Shown here piece after piece: positions 22,145-31,349 of a stretch of 64,000 nucleotides of DNA. The stretch is from Leptospira sp. 96542. Lineage in GTDB: Bacteria > Spirochaetota > Leptospiria > Leptospirales > Leptospiraceae. The stretch is taken from contig JARJFC010000021.1 of the NCBI GenBank assembly GCA_029310945.1, forward strand, positions 7,155 through 71,154. The letters run 5' to 3'. The notes under the pieces are model-generated. The model saw nothing but the letters and a program-made list of their open reading frames with translations. It did not search any database and was not told the origin of the DNA. The first letter of the stretch is position 1; each line of letters opens with the position of its first letter. Made by a program: the position numbers and the translations under genes.

Positions 22145-23347
22145 TTGAAAGATAAAATTGCGAAACTAGGTATTTTTACTGCTACACAAACTGTTTACCA
22201 AATTGGGACAGTTCTTTTGATGGCGGTGAGTGTACTCGCTGGGCAAACCATTGCAAATCAAATTGAGTTTGCTTCGCTTCCGTTATCACTTGTTATACTC
22301 GGAACTCTCATTGGTCTTTTTCCTGCCTCTCAATGGATGCAAAAATTTGGGAGAAAGAACGGACTTTTTCTCGGTTCAGCGTTTGGAGTTTTGGGTGCGT
22401 TTTTATCCTTTGAAGGTCTGGTTTCAAAAAATTTTGCATTCTTTTGTATCGGGCATTTATTTTTTGGATTCCACCAATCTTTTTTGCAATATCTGCGTTT
22501 TGTGGCCATGGAATCCGTAGCGAAGGAAGAACGAGCCAGTGCCCTTTCGTGGATCCTTGTTGCGGGTATTCCCGCTGCTTTTTTAGGACCACTCGCTGGG
22601 TTTTTTGGAAAGAATTTATTTACGGATCAGTTATTTGCTGGATCCTATTTGTTACTTGTTGTTGCCATTACAATCCAGTTTGTATTGATTTACTTTTTAC
22701 CGAATCCGAAACCACAACAAAAACAGGAAAGTATCGAAATCGAAAATTTCGAATTTCGTCCTTTTTCATACCATATCAAAAATCCTGGATTGTGGCTAGC
22801 CGTGATTTCGAGTAGTTTTGGTTTTGCACTTATGGTCATGCTGATGTCTGCCGTTCCTGTGGCCATGAAATCCCATGGGCATACAATGCATGATTCAACA
22901 TTGGTTTTGCAATGGCATGTACTTGGGATGTACATTCCTTCCTTTTTCTCTGGAGGTTTGGTCAAACGTTTTGGCTCGCCTTTGCTGATTTTATTTGGTA
23001 CCATCATTCTTATGGCCGAGGTTTTTGCAGCTCTAATGGGAACTGGTTTCCTTCCATTTTCTGTAGCCCTTGTTTTACTTGGCATCGGTTGGAATTTTAT
23101 GTTTGTGGGTGGGACGAACTTACTCGTAGAACAATACAATGCCATTGAAAAAAATACAATCCAAGCAATTAATGATTCTTCTGTTTATTTGCTTGCTACA
23201 ATTTCAACTTATGGCGCTGGGTTTCTCGAAGTAAAAATTGGTTGGCAAAATTTAAATTTAGTTTCTTTGCCTTTTTTAGTTTTTGTATTTTTACTTTCCC
23301 TTGTTTACCAAATTCGTACGCAAAAAAAAAAATCCAAAGATAGCTAA
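22145..23347 (+). CDS. Major facilitator superfamily transporter
   Basis: About 12 hydrophobic segments span the 400 residues. A GRKNGLFLGS-like loop between segments 2 and 3 corresponds to the MFS A-motif. The protein breaks near residue 190-210 with the charged central loop typical of two six-helix halves. The start codon is TTG at 22145, and no ATG or GTG fits better. The substrate is unknown. The gene follows the RidA-like gene at 65 nt and ends before a hairpin that terminates the convergent SPFH operon. Confidence 0.82.
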   Translation: MKDKIAKLGIFTATQTVYQIGTVLLMAVSVLAGQTIANQIEFASLPLSLVILGTLIGLFPASQWMQKFGRKNGLFLGSAFGVLGAFLSFEGLVSKNFAFFCIGHLFFGFHQSFLQYLRFVAMESVAKEERASALSWILVAGIPAAFLGPLAGFFGKNLFTDQLFAGSYLLLVVAITIQFVLIYFLPNPKPQQKQESIEIENFEFRPFSYHIKNPGLWLAVISSSFGFALMVMLMSAVPVAMKSHGHTMHDSTLVLQWHVLGMYIPSFFSGGLVKRFGSPLLILFGTIILMAEVFAALMGTGFLPFSVALVLLGIGWNFMFVGGTNLLVEQYNAIEKNTIQAINDSSVYLLATISTYGAGFLEVKIGWQNLNLVSLPFLVFVFLLSLVYQIRTQKKKSKDS

Positions 23348-23409
23348 TACCCCAATTTTCTGACAACCCAGGTGAGGACAAAACGAAGTTTTTGATTGTT
23401 AAAACTAAC

Positions 23410-23432
23410 CTCCGGTAGGATTACCACCGGAG
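23410..23432 (-). terminator. Terminator of the NfeD-SPFH operon
   Basis: CTCCGGT and ACCGGAG pair around a 9-nt loop. On the minus strand the hairpin is followed by TTAGTTTTAA. It sits 14 nt after the stop of the last SPFH gene. Confidence 0.6.
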
Positions 23433-23446
23433 TCGCCTCATAAAAA

Positions 23447-24367
23447 TTAAGCTTTTGGCTTTTTTGTTTCTGTTAGGTTGGCAATGAGTGTTGGCAGGTT
23501 CATCACATCCGCTGGGATGAGGATTTCTGTACTCTCTTTGGCAACATGGAGAAAGTTTTGGATGAAAGCCTTTGTGATCTGGAGTTTGATCGCAGAGGCA
23601 CCACCTTGGTCCGCAATAGAACCAGCAATGGACTCGATTCCTTTCGCAGTGGCGCCTGCCAATGCTTCAATTTCAGTGGCCTTTCCTTCCGCAGAGTTAA
23701 TCCTACGCTGTTTTTCCCCTTCCGACTTATTGATGGCTTCTTCCTTAAAACCAAGGGAACGGTTGATCCTTGAATCCCTTTCTCCTTCGGAAAGTAAAAC
23801 TTGTGAACGTTTGCTGATTTGTGCCTTTTTTTCTTTTTCCATGGCATCTAACACCGATTTGGGTGGAACGATGTTTAAAATTTCATACCGATTCACTTTG
23901 ATACCCCAAGGTTCGGATGCTTGGTCAATGGCTGTGACAATTGTGGAGTTAATCAGGTCTTTTTCTCCAATTGTTTTGTCGAGTTCCATAGTTCCAATCA
24001 CAGAGCGCATTGTGGTTTGTGCCAATTGGATTGAGGCAAATCGATAATCTTCGATTCCGTAAGAGGCACGTACTGGATCAATGATTTTTAAATAGATGAC
24101 CCCATCTACTTTCACCTGCACGTTGTCATGCGTGATGCAAATTTGAGGTTGTACATCAATCGCCTGCTCTTTTAGGGTATGGTAGTACGCATCGCGGTCG
24201 AGGAAGGGAATTAAAATATGAAACCCTGCACGCAAACTCCTCGAATACTTACCCAATCGTTCTACAATGAGAACGTCCTGCGCTGGAATGATGCGGATGC
24301 AACGAAAGAGTTTGAATAAAAAATAAAATACAACGATGGCCCAAAAGCCCAAATATACAAATTCCAT
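23447..24367 (-). CDS. SPFH/stomatin-like membrane protein (QmcA type), copy 2
   Basis: An N-terminal membrane segment (LGFWAIVVFYFLFKLF) anchors a 306-residue SPFH protein. The band-7 region starts IIPAQDVLIVERLGKYSRSLRAG, followed by GVIYLKIIDP and WGIKVNRYEI, then a charged coiled coil rich in EGE and AEG repeats. Such proteins form oligomeric membrane scaffolds and, with NfeD partners, affect membrane microdomains and proteolysis. I chose ATG 24367. The gene upstream stops at 24369, and a start at 24493 would overlap it by 125 nt. It is exactly as long as the neighbouring paralogue, so the pair arose by tandem duplication. Roles of the two copies cannot be separated. Confidence 0.85.
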   Translation of the reverse strand: MEFVYLGFWAIVVFYFLFKLFRCIRIIPAQDVLIVERLGKYSRSLRAGFHILIPFLDRDAYYHTLKEQAIDVQPQICITHDNVQVKVDGVIYLKIIDPVRASYGIEDYRFASIQLAQTTMRSVIGTMELDKTIGEKDLINSTIVTAIDQASEPWGIKVNRYEILNIVPPKSVLDAMEKEKKAQISKRSQVLLSEGERDSRINRSLGFKEEAINKSEGEKQRRINSAEGKATEIEALAGATAKGIESIAGSIADQGGASAIKLQITKAFIQNFLHVAKESTEILIPADVMNLPTLIANLTETKKPKA

Positions 24368-24368
24368 T

Positions 24369-25289
24369 TTATTCTCCTGTTTGTGGGATTTTGGTTGTGA
24401 TACGAGATAGCCCTTCGAAAACGCCACCAATATTGGCAAGGTTTTCTGGAACCACTGTGGTTTTGGAAGTTTTGAGGATATGACCCAAAGCATCCAAGTA
24501 TTCTTGTGTGATTTGTAAACTCACAGCTTCTTTTCCACCTTTTTTGCTGATGGCTTCGGAGATCATTTGTAAACCTTTGGCCGTTGCGCTGGATACGAGT
24601 TCAATTTCTTTGGCTCGTCCATCCGCTTCGTTCACAAGTCGGATTTTTTCCCCTTCGGAAATATTGATGGATTCTTGCCTTTCCCCCACAGATTTATTGA
24701 TGAGTGATTCCTTTTCCCCTTGCGAGATTGTGATCTCAGCACGGCGTTCCCTTTCTGATTTCATTTGGTTTTCCATCTCAAGGAGAATCTGTTTGGGTGG
24801 GGTGATGTTTCTAATTTCATACCTTGTCACTTTGATGCCCCAAGGGTCTGTGGCGCGGTCAATATTGGAAACAACATTGGAATTGATTTCGTCTCGTTCG
24901 GAGAGTAGGTTGTCTAAAATTAATTTCCCAATTTCGGAACGGAGAGTGGTTTGTGCCAGTTGGGAAGTTGCCAACATAAAGTTGTCGATTCCGTAGGAAG
25001 CCTTTTCACTATCCACTACCTTCATATAAAGTACCCCATCCACTTCCACGGATACGTTGTCTTTCGTGATACAAACCTGTGGGTCAATGTCTATGGTTTG
25101 TTCTTTTAAATTTTGTCTGTAGCGGATTTGGTCAACGAAGGGAATCATAAAATAAAACCCTGGTTTGAGTGCTCCTTGTAGTACTCCTAACCTTTCTTTG
25201 ATGTATTCGCTCTGTTCTGGAACGACGATGATTGTTTTTTTGATGATATAAATTATTACCAAAAATACGATGATGGCTGTTGCGCCCAT
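24369..25289 (-). CDS. SPFH/stomatin-like membrane protein (QmcA type), copy 1
   Basis: The 306-residue protein has one N-terminal membrane helix (AIIVFLVIIYIIKKTIIVV), the SPFH core (VVPEQSEYIKERLGVLQGALKPGF, GVLYMKVVDSEKASYGI, WGIKVTRYEI) and a coiled-coil tail with repeated EGEK-type segments. It resembles the next gene along its whole length. The gap to that gene is 1 nt, and 83 nt separate it from the NfeD gene upstream, which makes an NfeD-SPFH-SPFH operon. The usual bacterial set has one SPFH gene, so the second copy may form a hetero-oligomer in the manner of HflK/HflC. Confidence 0.86.
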   Translation of the reverse strand: MGATAIIVFLVIIYIIKKTIIVVPEQSEYIKERLGVLQGALKPGFYFMIPFVDQIRYRQNLKEQTIDIDPQVCITKDNVSVEVDGVLYMKVVDSEKASYGIDNFMLATSQLAQTTLRSEIGKLILDNLLSERDEINSNVVSNIDRATDPWGIKVTRYEIRNITPPKQILLEMENQMKSERERRAEITISQGEKESLINKSVGERQESINISEGEKIRLVNEADGRAKEIELVSSATAKGLQMISEAISKKGGKEAVSLQITQEYLDALGHILKTSKTTVVPENLANIGGVFEGLSRITTKIPQTGE

Positions 25290-25372
25290 TTGGATCCTCC
25301 CTTTTACGGCCTCTTAAGATACAAGGTGAGCCCAAATGGAAAAGGGTTTTTTTTATTTAATTCGTTTTTTTT

Positions 25373-25828
25373 CTAAGAATTTACGAGTTCCACAGTGAAG
25401 GTGAGGTTTGTGCGGGATAGAATTCGAACGTAACTCCCTTTCGGGATTTTTTCATTCAATGAAATGGCGTCCCAAACCGTACCTTGGAAACGAATTTTTC
25501 CACCCAGAGTTTCCACAAGGATGTCTACTTCAACGGGTACAATCTGCCCAATGTAGTCTTCCTTAACATAGGGATCCACACTCGATTCGGATTTAAAAAA
25601 CTTTTTGATTGCGGCACCACCCACAAGTAATGAGATAAAACTCGTAAAAACCCAAACAATGATTTGTGTATAAAATTCCATATGGATGAGGCGAGAGGCA
25701 ATCCCCGTAATGACGGCACCGATTCCCAAAAACATAACAAAAGTTCCTGGCAATAAAAACTCAGAAACAAGGAGAAAAATTCCTAAAACAATCCAAACAT
25801 AGGGTGCATTTGCAAAAATAAAATCCAA
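25373..25828 (-). CDS. NfeD-like membrane protein
   Basis: Three or so membrane segments fill residues 5-75 (VWIVLGIFLLVSEFLLPGTF and later), with the family-typical Leu-Pro-Gly after the first. An OB-fold domain follows at about 90-150 (IGQIVPVEVDILVETLGGKIRFQG ... VRILSRTNLTFTVELV). The 151 residues fit the short NfeD1b type without a protease domain. It is the first gene of an operon with two SPFH proteins, its usual partners in membrane microdomain complexes. Confidence 0.85.
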   Translation of the reverse strand: MDFIFANAPYVWIVLGIFLLVSEFLLPGTFVMFLGIGAVITGIASRLIHMEFYTQIIVWVFTSFISLLVGGAAIKKFFKSESSVDPYVKEDYIGQIVPVEVDILVETLGGKIRFQGTVWDAISLNEKIPKGSYVRILSRTNLTFTVELVNS

Positions 25829-25933
25829 TGGGAATCACTCCAATACTTGGCTCTAAGAAACGTGTGATCCTATGTATTGGCAAGAAAAATAATACTTTGA
25901 ATCCTGGGGTTTGACCGGGATATTGTAATTTGC

Positions 25934-26362
25934 GTGAAACGTTTGTTTTCAGTCCTAATACTTTTTTTTCTTATTTTGCAATTTTATCCTGTTTCGCGAG
26001 AGAACAAAGCGATAAACCAACCCATCCAAGTTCCGAAAGATGTGGAAGCGATTTTACGAAAATCTTGTTACGACTGCCATTCTTTCGAAACCAAATGGCC
26101 AATGTATTCTTATGTTTTTCCCATTTCATTATTTGTCACAAAACATGTGAATGAGGGAAGAGAAGAACTGAATTTTTCCGAATTGGGAGCCATTGCAGTT
26201 TCCAAACAAAATAAAAAAATATATGAAATTTGGGAGGAGATAGAGGAAAACAAAATGCCACCATGGGATTATAAACTCCTCCATCCAGAAGCAAATTTGA
26301 AACCAGACGAAATACAGATTTTGAGGGCTTGGGTTTTGGCTAAAGAAAGGGAATCGGAATGA
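25934..26362 (+). CDS. Haem-binding domain protein, exported
   Basis: A signal sequence ([17 protein letters not shown]) leads into a 120-residue domain with the cytochrome-like motif SCYDCHS near residue 45, where CxxCH would bind haem c. A conserved KMPPWDY-like segment follows, as in the haem-binding domain family. The start codon is GTG at 25934. It overlaps argH by 4 nt (ATGA), so the two are translationally coupled although no metabolic link is obvious. It is probably periplasmic and involved in redox or sensing, but the role is not established. Confidence 0.82.
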   Translation: MKRLFSVLILFFLILQFYPVSRENKAINQPIQVPKDVEAILRKSCYDCHSFETKWPMYSYVFPISLFVTKHVNEGREELNFSELGAIAVSKQNKKIYEIWEEIEENKMPPWDYKLLHPEANLKPDEIQILRAWVLAKERESE

Positions 26363-27792
26363 AAGAAAAAAAACTTTGGGGGGGAAGGTTTGATGCACCA
26401 CCTTCTTCCATTATGATTCGGATTGGAGAGTCAATCAGTTACGATAAAGAACTTTATTTGCAGGACATACTTGGTTCTATCTCCCATGCAAGGATGCTTG
26501 TTCGGATCGGAATTTTAAACGAAGCCGAAGGCAAAAAAATTGAACAAGGCCTTCGTCAGATCCGAAAGGAAATTGAACAGGGACTTTTTGTTTACAAAAT
26601 CGAAAATGAAGACATCCATATGTCCATTGAATCTCGCTTAACGGAAATTTGTGGAGAACTTGGTAAAAAATTGCACACTGGCCGGTCAAGGAATGATCAA
26701 GTTTCACAAGATGTCAGACTTTACATTAAATTTGAAATCCACCAAATTTTAAAAATGATGATTGGTCTACTCGCTAGTTGGATCCAAAAGGCAGAAGTTC
26801 ATACCAAAACCATCATTCCTGGTTACACTCATTTGCAGATCGCCCAACCAATAAGAGCATCGCATTATTTTTTGTCTCACTTCTGGGCAAATGTCCGCGA
26901 CTTTGAAGATTTGTATCTTGCTTTTGAACGTGCCGACGAACTGGTGCTTGGTTCTGGTGCACTCGCTGGAGTTAATTACAAAACAGACCGAGTATTTTTA
27001 AAAAAAGATCTCAATCTAAGCCGTTTATCTGAAAACTCTATGGATGCGGTCGCACAAAGAGATCATATCCTGAAATTTTTGTTTGCCAGTTCTCAGTTTA
27101 TGATCCACAGTTCTCGGTTTTGTGAAGAGATGATTCTTTATACAAGCCAAGAGTTTAGTTATTTTAAATTACCGGATCACCTAACAACTGGCTCATCCAT
27201 AATGCCGCAAAAGAAAAACCCAGACATTGCTGAACTCATACGTGGTAAAGCTGGCCGGATTGTGGGAAGTCTAAATCACTTGCTCATGATGATGAAAGGA
27301 ACCCCCCTTTCATACAACAGGGATTTCCAAGAAGATAAAATCCCCCTTTTTGACACTGTCAAACAAATGAAGCTATCCATTGAAGGTGTGAAAGAAATGG
27401 TGGATGGGCTCACAATCTACCCAGAAAATGCCACCCGCAGTTTGAAACAAGGTTTTGCCACCGCCACTGACCTTGCGGATTGGTTGGTATCTTATAAATC
27501 CATTCCGTTTCGGACTGCCCATGAAATTGTGGGCGAGCTTGTAAAACATTGTACGACGAAAGGTTATGATCTTTTTACCATTCCTAGTGGAGAAAGGGGA
27601 CGGATCCATCCAGTCCTTGCCGACCCAGGTTATGATTCTGCCATATCTCTCGAAACCTCTTGTGATAAAAAAGATGTGTTTGGTGGTACTGCTTTTTTAC
27701 GTCAAAAAGAACAGTTAAAACTGGCAAAACAAAAATGGAAAGATCTATCAAAAAAACTAACAACCTTGGAAAATAAAGGAAACAAGATATGA
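26359..27792 (+). CDS. argH: Argininosuccinate lyase
   Basis: ArgH splits argininosuccinate into arginine and fumarate. The 477-residue protein opens [15 protein letters not shown], close to the usual WGGRF start, contains [17 protein letters not shown], and carries the superfamily signature [12 protein letters not shown] with the catalytic Ser. The length is normal. It overlaps the upstream haem-binding gene by 4 nt and the downstream cyclophilin gene by 4 nt, so it lies within a tightly packed operon extending to fliM and perhaps beyond. Confidence 0.96.
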   Translation: MKEKKLWGGRFDAPPSSIMIRIGESISYDKELYLQDILGSISHARMLVRIGILNEAEGKKIEQGLRQIRKEIEQGLFVYKIENEDIHMSIESRLTEICGELGKKLHTGRSRNDQVSQDVRLYIKFEIHQILKMMIGLLASWIQKAEVHTKTIIPGYTHLQIAQPIRASHYFLSHFWANVRDFEDLYLAFERADELVLGSGALAGVNYKTDRVFLKKDLNLSRLSENSMDAVAQRDHILKFLFASSQFMIHSSRFCEEMILYTSQEFSYFKLPDHLTTGSSIMPQKKNPDIAELIRGKAGRIVGSLNHLLMMMKGTPLSYNRDFQEDKIPLFDTVKQMKLSIEGVKEMVDGLTIYPENATRSLKQGFATATDLADWLVSYKSIPFRTAHEIVGELVKHCTTKGYDLFTIPSGERGRIHPVLADPGYDSAISLETSCDKKDVFGGTAFLRQKEQLKLAKQKWKDLSKKLTTLENKGNKI

Positions 27793-28667
27793 AACAAACA
27801 ATTCTCCCAAAATTAAAATCCATTTTATTATTTAGTTTTGTCTTAACCCAAACTGTCTTCTGCAGTGATCAAAAATTTAAAAAAATTACTTATGAACCAG
27901 CAAGTTACAATCCAGTGAAAGTAGTTGTAAGACAAGAAGAAACTACCACCGCAAAATTGCCAGACAAACCTGCCATTTATGCAGTTATACAAACCACATC
28001 AGGTGACCTCATTTTGGAAATGTACGACAAAGAGGCTCCCAAAACAGTTCAAAATTTCATAGACCTTGCCCAAGGAGAAAAAGAATTCCAAACAGACAAG
28101 GGTTTGCAAAGAAAACCGTTTTACGATGGTCTGAAATTCCATCGGGTAATCGAAAATTTTATGGCACAGGGCGGTTGTCCAAGGGGTGATGGAACGGGTG
28201 ATCCAGGTTATAAATTTCAAGATGAAATCAACGCCAAAGCCTTGGGTTTGGATAAGTTGAAAGTAAAGGATGCCCCACAATACCAATCGCAAGTCCAGAG
28301 AGCCATTCTATCTGAATTTAAAATTGGATCCAGACAAGAATTGGAAGAAAAAAGAACGGAAGTGGAAGCGGCCTATGCCCAAGCCATGGAACTCCCCGTC
28401 ATCGAAATTTTGCACCGAGTCGGTTACCGTTATAATGAAACTCTCGCGAGTAAAAAAGCAGTGAGGGGTTCCATTGCCATGGCGAACGGAGGACCAAACA
28501 CCAACGGTTCCCAATTTTTCATCAACCAAGTGGACACTCCGCATTTGGATGGGCTTCACACTGTCTTCGGTTTTTTGGTGGGTGGTTATGATGTGCTTGA
28601 CCGTATCATTGAAAAGGGCAACCTACAAACCACCATCCGCAAAGTGGTTGTGGTCGATAAAAGATAA
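27789..28667 (+). CDS. Exported cyclophilin-type peptidyl-prolyl isomerase with insertion
   Basis: A signal peptide ending near FCSDQ may carry a lipobox (QTVFC). The cyclophilin fold is visible in two parts. Residues about 65-145 include [32 protein letters not shown] and [12 protein letters not shown]. Residues about 225-290 include [20 protein letters not shown] and LDGLHTVFG. Between them sits an insertion of roughly 75 charged helical residues where cyclophilins normally have a short loop. Active-site Arg, Phe and Gln positions (FHR, GSQFF) are kept, so isomerase activity is expected in the periplasm or at a membrane. It overlaps argH by 4 nt and the next gene by 1 nt. Confidence 0.86.
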   Translation: MKQTILPKLKSILLFSFVLTQTVFCSDQKFKKITYEPASYNPVKVVVRQEETTTAKLPDKPAIYAVIQTTSGDLILEMYDKEAPKTVQNFIDLAQGEKEFQTDKGLQRKPFYDGLKFHRVIENFMAQGGCPRGDGTGDPGYKFQDEINAKALGLDKLKVKDAPQYQSQVQRAILSEFKIGSRQELEEKRTEVEAAYAQAMELPVIEILHRVGYRYNETLASKKAVRGSIAMANGGPNTNGSQFFINQVDTPHLDGLHTVFGFLVGGYDVLDRIIEKGNLQTTIRKVVVVDKR

Positions 28668-29266
28668 TGAACTACCTCGAAGGTGTTGAAATCATCCAAA
28701 AATACACTGCTGGAACCTCAGTGGAACCTGTCCTCGATTTCATTCGGCTTGTCCCCCATGACGAAGAAGGTTTTGCCAGTGCTTTGGATGAAGTGGGTGG
28801 GATCAATCGTTACCCCGATACCTTTCTCGGCCTTCTTAGTTTTCTCAGTTTTATTCTGGGACAAAAATCCAAAGTGAACCAATTGTATGAAACGAGCCTA
28901 GATAAATACGAAGCCTTGAATCAGGTCACTGCCAAACGACGCCCCACAGAAGACGAAGCGAAAATTAAAAAGACGCTCACGGATTTTATCCTCAAGGTAG
29001 AAAAGGTATTCGAAATCCAGGACCTGACAGACGAAAGTTTGGTCAAAGAACTCAACCGGTTTGTTTCTGAAGCCAATCTTTACGGAGTTACGGAAAACGA
29101 GATCAAAACACTAAAACTTGCGTCCAAAACCGTTGCCCTTGTGGAACCCCATTTGGACAAACAAAGGGAAAATTACTACCAATACAAAAAACTGAGTTCC
29201 GTTTTGGTCCGCCTCATTCGGATCTCTGATTATATCCTGGCGGAAGCCAAACAGGGGACAAATTAG
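28667..29266 (+). CDS. Hypothetical helical protein
   Basis: The 199-residue protein is soluble, without a signal peptide or membrane segment, and is predicted from its residue pattern to be all-helical. It has a Lys/Glu-rich centre near residues 85-120 and no recognisable motif. Its ATG overlaps the cyclophilin stop as TAATG, so it is made together with that protein. I do not recognise the family. Confidence 0.6.
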   Translation: MNYLEGVEIIQKYTAGTSVEPVLDFIRLVPHDEEGFASALDEVGGINRYPDTFLGLLSFLSFILGQKSKVNQLYETSLDKYEALNQVTAKRRPTEDEAKIKKTLTDFILKVEKVFEIQDLTDESLVKELNRFVSEANLYGVTENEIKTLKLASKTVALVEPHLDKQRENYYQYKKLSSVLVRLIRISDYILAEAKQGTN

Positions 29267-29299
29267 AAGCTTTATGTCTTAAAAATACTTTCGCTTTTC

Positions 29300-29319
29300 T
29301 TCCCGTCTGCCGACGGGAA
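29300..29319 (+). promoter_or_regulatory. Hairpin covering the ribosome-binding region
   Basis: TTCCCGTC (29300-29307) and GACGGGAA (29312-29319) pair perfectly around TGCC. The ATG of the next gene is at 29326, and the only Shine-Dalgarno-like bases (GGGAA) lie in the 3' arm. The stem would hide them. A terminator is less likely because no T-run follows. Confidence 0.45.
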
Positions 29320-29325
29320 TTATGT

Positions 29326-30306
29326 ATGGTGGCAATCCGTTTCCTTCTGATTTTATTTTTGACCCAGTCTGTTTTTGCTTTTCCCGACAGAGATGCACGG
29401 GGCGAACGAGTAGACAATTTTGTCGCCTTACAATCTAAAATTTCTGTATCGCTCACCAAACGAAATTACACTTCCAAAGAAAGAATCCCCCTTACATTTA
29501 GCATCACCAATACGGGTAAAGAAGTGGTTCGGATTTTCCCATCCTTTGACTATCGTTATTCCTTCCAAATCATCATTAAGGATGAGAATGACCGCATCCT
29601 AAGTCCTATAGAAGATCCTGAATTTCCAGACCCCGTTTTGAAACGAAGGACGACCATTGTTAATTTGGTGGGAGATGAAAACAAAGAGATCAGTTTACAC
29701 CGAAACGAAACCTTCTCTAAAACCATCTATTTGGATGAACATTATAGTTTTCCCAGAGAACAGATGTTTTATGTAACTGGCTATTTTTATCCCAATTATA
29801 CGGAAGACAAATCAGCTTTCCTTCGTTCGCAAAACACAGCGAGTTTTTTCTTTTCGAATCCCAAATCAGAGGAAAGAGAATCTGTAAAAAAACAAATCAT
29901 CGAAAATGGTGGATTGTCACCAGAAGAGACCATATTTCTATTTTTGGGTTCAGAGATGAAACGCCACTGGGAGTATCATTTCAAATGGATTGATTTTTCT
30001 GAATACATTTTGGGGTATGACCGGTTCAGTGTTCCATTTTCTGAATCCCCCGAAGCAGAAAGGGATTCCATTGTAGAAGAGTTCAAAGAATATTTGACTA
30101 CATCCCCTTCTGGTGTGTTAAAATACTTTAAGGTTTTGAATGTTGACTATCCTTCCAAACGGGATGCAAGGGTTCATGTGTATGTGGAACGAATGATGGG
30201 TCGGTTGAAAACAAGGTACGAATACATTTATACCTTAAAACAAGAGGAAGGGAACAGGTCTTCTTTTTGGCAAATTAAGAATCTTTTGGTAAAGGTAAAA
30301 AAATGA
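29326..30306 (+). CDS. Exported protein of unknown function
   Basis: A signal peptide (IRFLLILFLTQSVFAF) precedes 310 residues. Residues about 40-185 look like an immunoglobulin-type beta domain (LTFSITNTGKEVVRIFPSFDY), as in proteins of cell-envelope assembly. The C-terminal half is mixed. The family is not recognised. The stop overlaps the fliM start by 4 nt (ATGA), so it is coupled to fliM, and a hairpin covers its own ribosome site. A flagellar link is possible through this coupling but is only suggested by position. Confidence 0.6.
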   Translation: MVAIRFLLILFLTQSVFAFPDRDARGERVDNFVALQSKISVSLTKRNYTSKERIPLTFSITNTGKEVVRIFPSFDYRYSFQIIIKDENDRILSPIEDPEFPDPVLKRRTTIVNLVGDENKEISLHRNETFSKTIYLDEHYSFPREQMFYVTGYFYPNYTEDKSAFLRSQNTASFFFSNPKSEERESVKKQIIENGGLSPEETIFLFLGSEMKRHWEYHFKWIDFSEYILGYDRFSVPFSESPEAERDSIVEEFKEYLTTSPSGVLKYFKVLNVDYPSKRDARVHVYVERMMGRLKTRYEYIYTLKQEEGNRSSFWQIKNLLVKVKK

Positions 30307-31328
30307 CAGAAATTCTCTCACAAGACGAAATTGATGCCCTGCTCAATGCCATCTCCTCTGGAGAAGTTTCTGAAGACGAATACAGTTCTGTCGGTGAGCA
30401 AAAAAAAGTTAAAATTTACGATTTCAAACGTCCCGATAAATTTTCAAAAGACCAAATTCGTACTTTGCAGATGATGCATGAGACTTTCGCAAGGTTGGCA
30501 ACCACTGGCCTTTCGGCGCAGCTCAGGGCTCTTGTTGTTGTCCACGTAGCTTCTGTGGACCAGTTGACATACGAAGAATTCATACGTTCCATTCCAAACC
30601 CCACAACACTAGCCGTTATCAATATGGATCCTTTGCGTGGATCAGCAATTTTGGAAATTGACCCTTCTATTTCCTTCACCATCATCGATCGTTTGTTCGG
30701 TGGTAAGGGTGAATCATCCAAAGTCAACAGAGAACTTTCCGACATCGAACTTTCTGTAATGGAAGGGATCATCGTGCGGATTTTGGGTAACTTACGTGAA
30801 TCTTGGTCTACGGTCATCGATCTTCGTCCGAGGCTTGGAAACATTGAAACGAATCCCCAGTTTGCCCAAGTGGTTCCCCCGAATGACATGGTGGTTCTCA
30901 TCACACTCGAAACGAAAGTTGGGGAAGTGGAGGGGATGACAAACCTTTGTATTCCTTATATCACCATTGAGCCCATCATCAATAAACTGTCTGCGCAGTA
31001 TTGGTATTCGTCGATCCGTAAAGGAGAAGTGGATGAGAACCGAGCTGTCATCCAAGAACGTCTTGACCAAGTGAAAATCCCACTCATTTCTGAGGTGGGT
31101 AGTGTGGATATTTCACTCAACGACCTGATGAATTTACATTTGGGTGATGTGATCAAATTGGAAAACACTCCCATCAAATCCGATTTAACCGTCCGCGTGG
31201 GGGACCGGGGAAAATTTAAGGCCACTCCAGGAAAGGTAGGCAACCGCCTAGCCATCCAGATTGGGGATAGCATTGAAGATATACCAGACGAATTATTGGG
31301 TTCCACTCGGTCTGAGCAGGAATACTGA
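30303..31328 (+). CDS. fliM: Flagellar motor switch protein FliM
   Basis: FliM binds phospho-CheY and forms the C-ring with FliG and FliN. The 341 residues begin LSQDEIDALLNAISSGE, the N-terminal CheY-binding peptide. The middle domain follows (MMHETFARLATTGLSAQLRA and LEIDPSISFTIIDRLFGGKG), then the C-terminal SpoA domain from about residue 260 (IPLISEVGSVDISLNDLMNLHLGDVI). Length and order are standard. It overlaps the upstream exported-protein gene by 4 nt, which places it at the end of a long operon beginning near 25.9 kb. Confidence 0.96.
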   Translation: MTEILSQDEIDALLNAISSGEVSEDEYSSVGEQKKVKIYDFKRPDKFSKDQIRTLQMMHETFARLATTGLSAQLRALVVVHVASVDQLTYEEFIRSIPNPTTLAVINMDPLRGSAILEIDPSISFTIIDRLFGGKGESSKVNRELSDIELSVMEGIIVRILGNLRESWSTVIDLRPRLGNIETNPQFAQVVPPNDMVVLITLETKVGEVEGMTNLCIPYITIEPIINKLSAQYWYSSIRKGEVDENRAVIQERLDQVKIPLISEVGSVDISLNDLMNLHLGDVIKLENTPIKSDLTVRVGDRGKFKATPGKVGNRLAIQIGDSIEDIPDELLGSTRSEQEY

Positions 31329-31349
31329 AATTTTCGCTAAACAGAGTTT

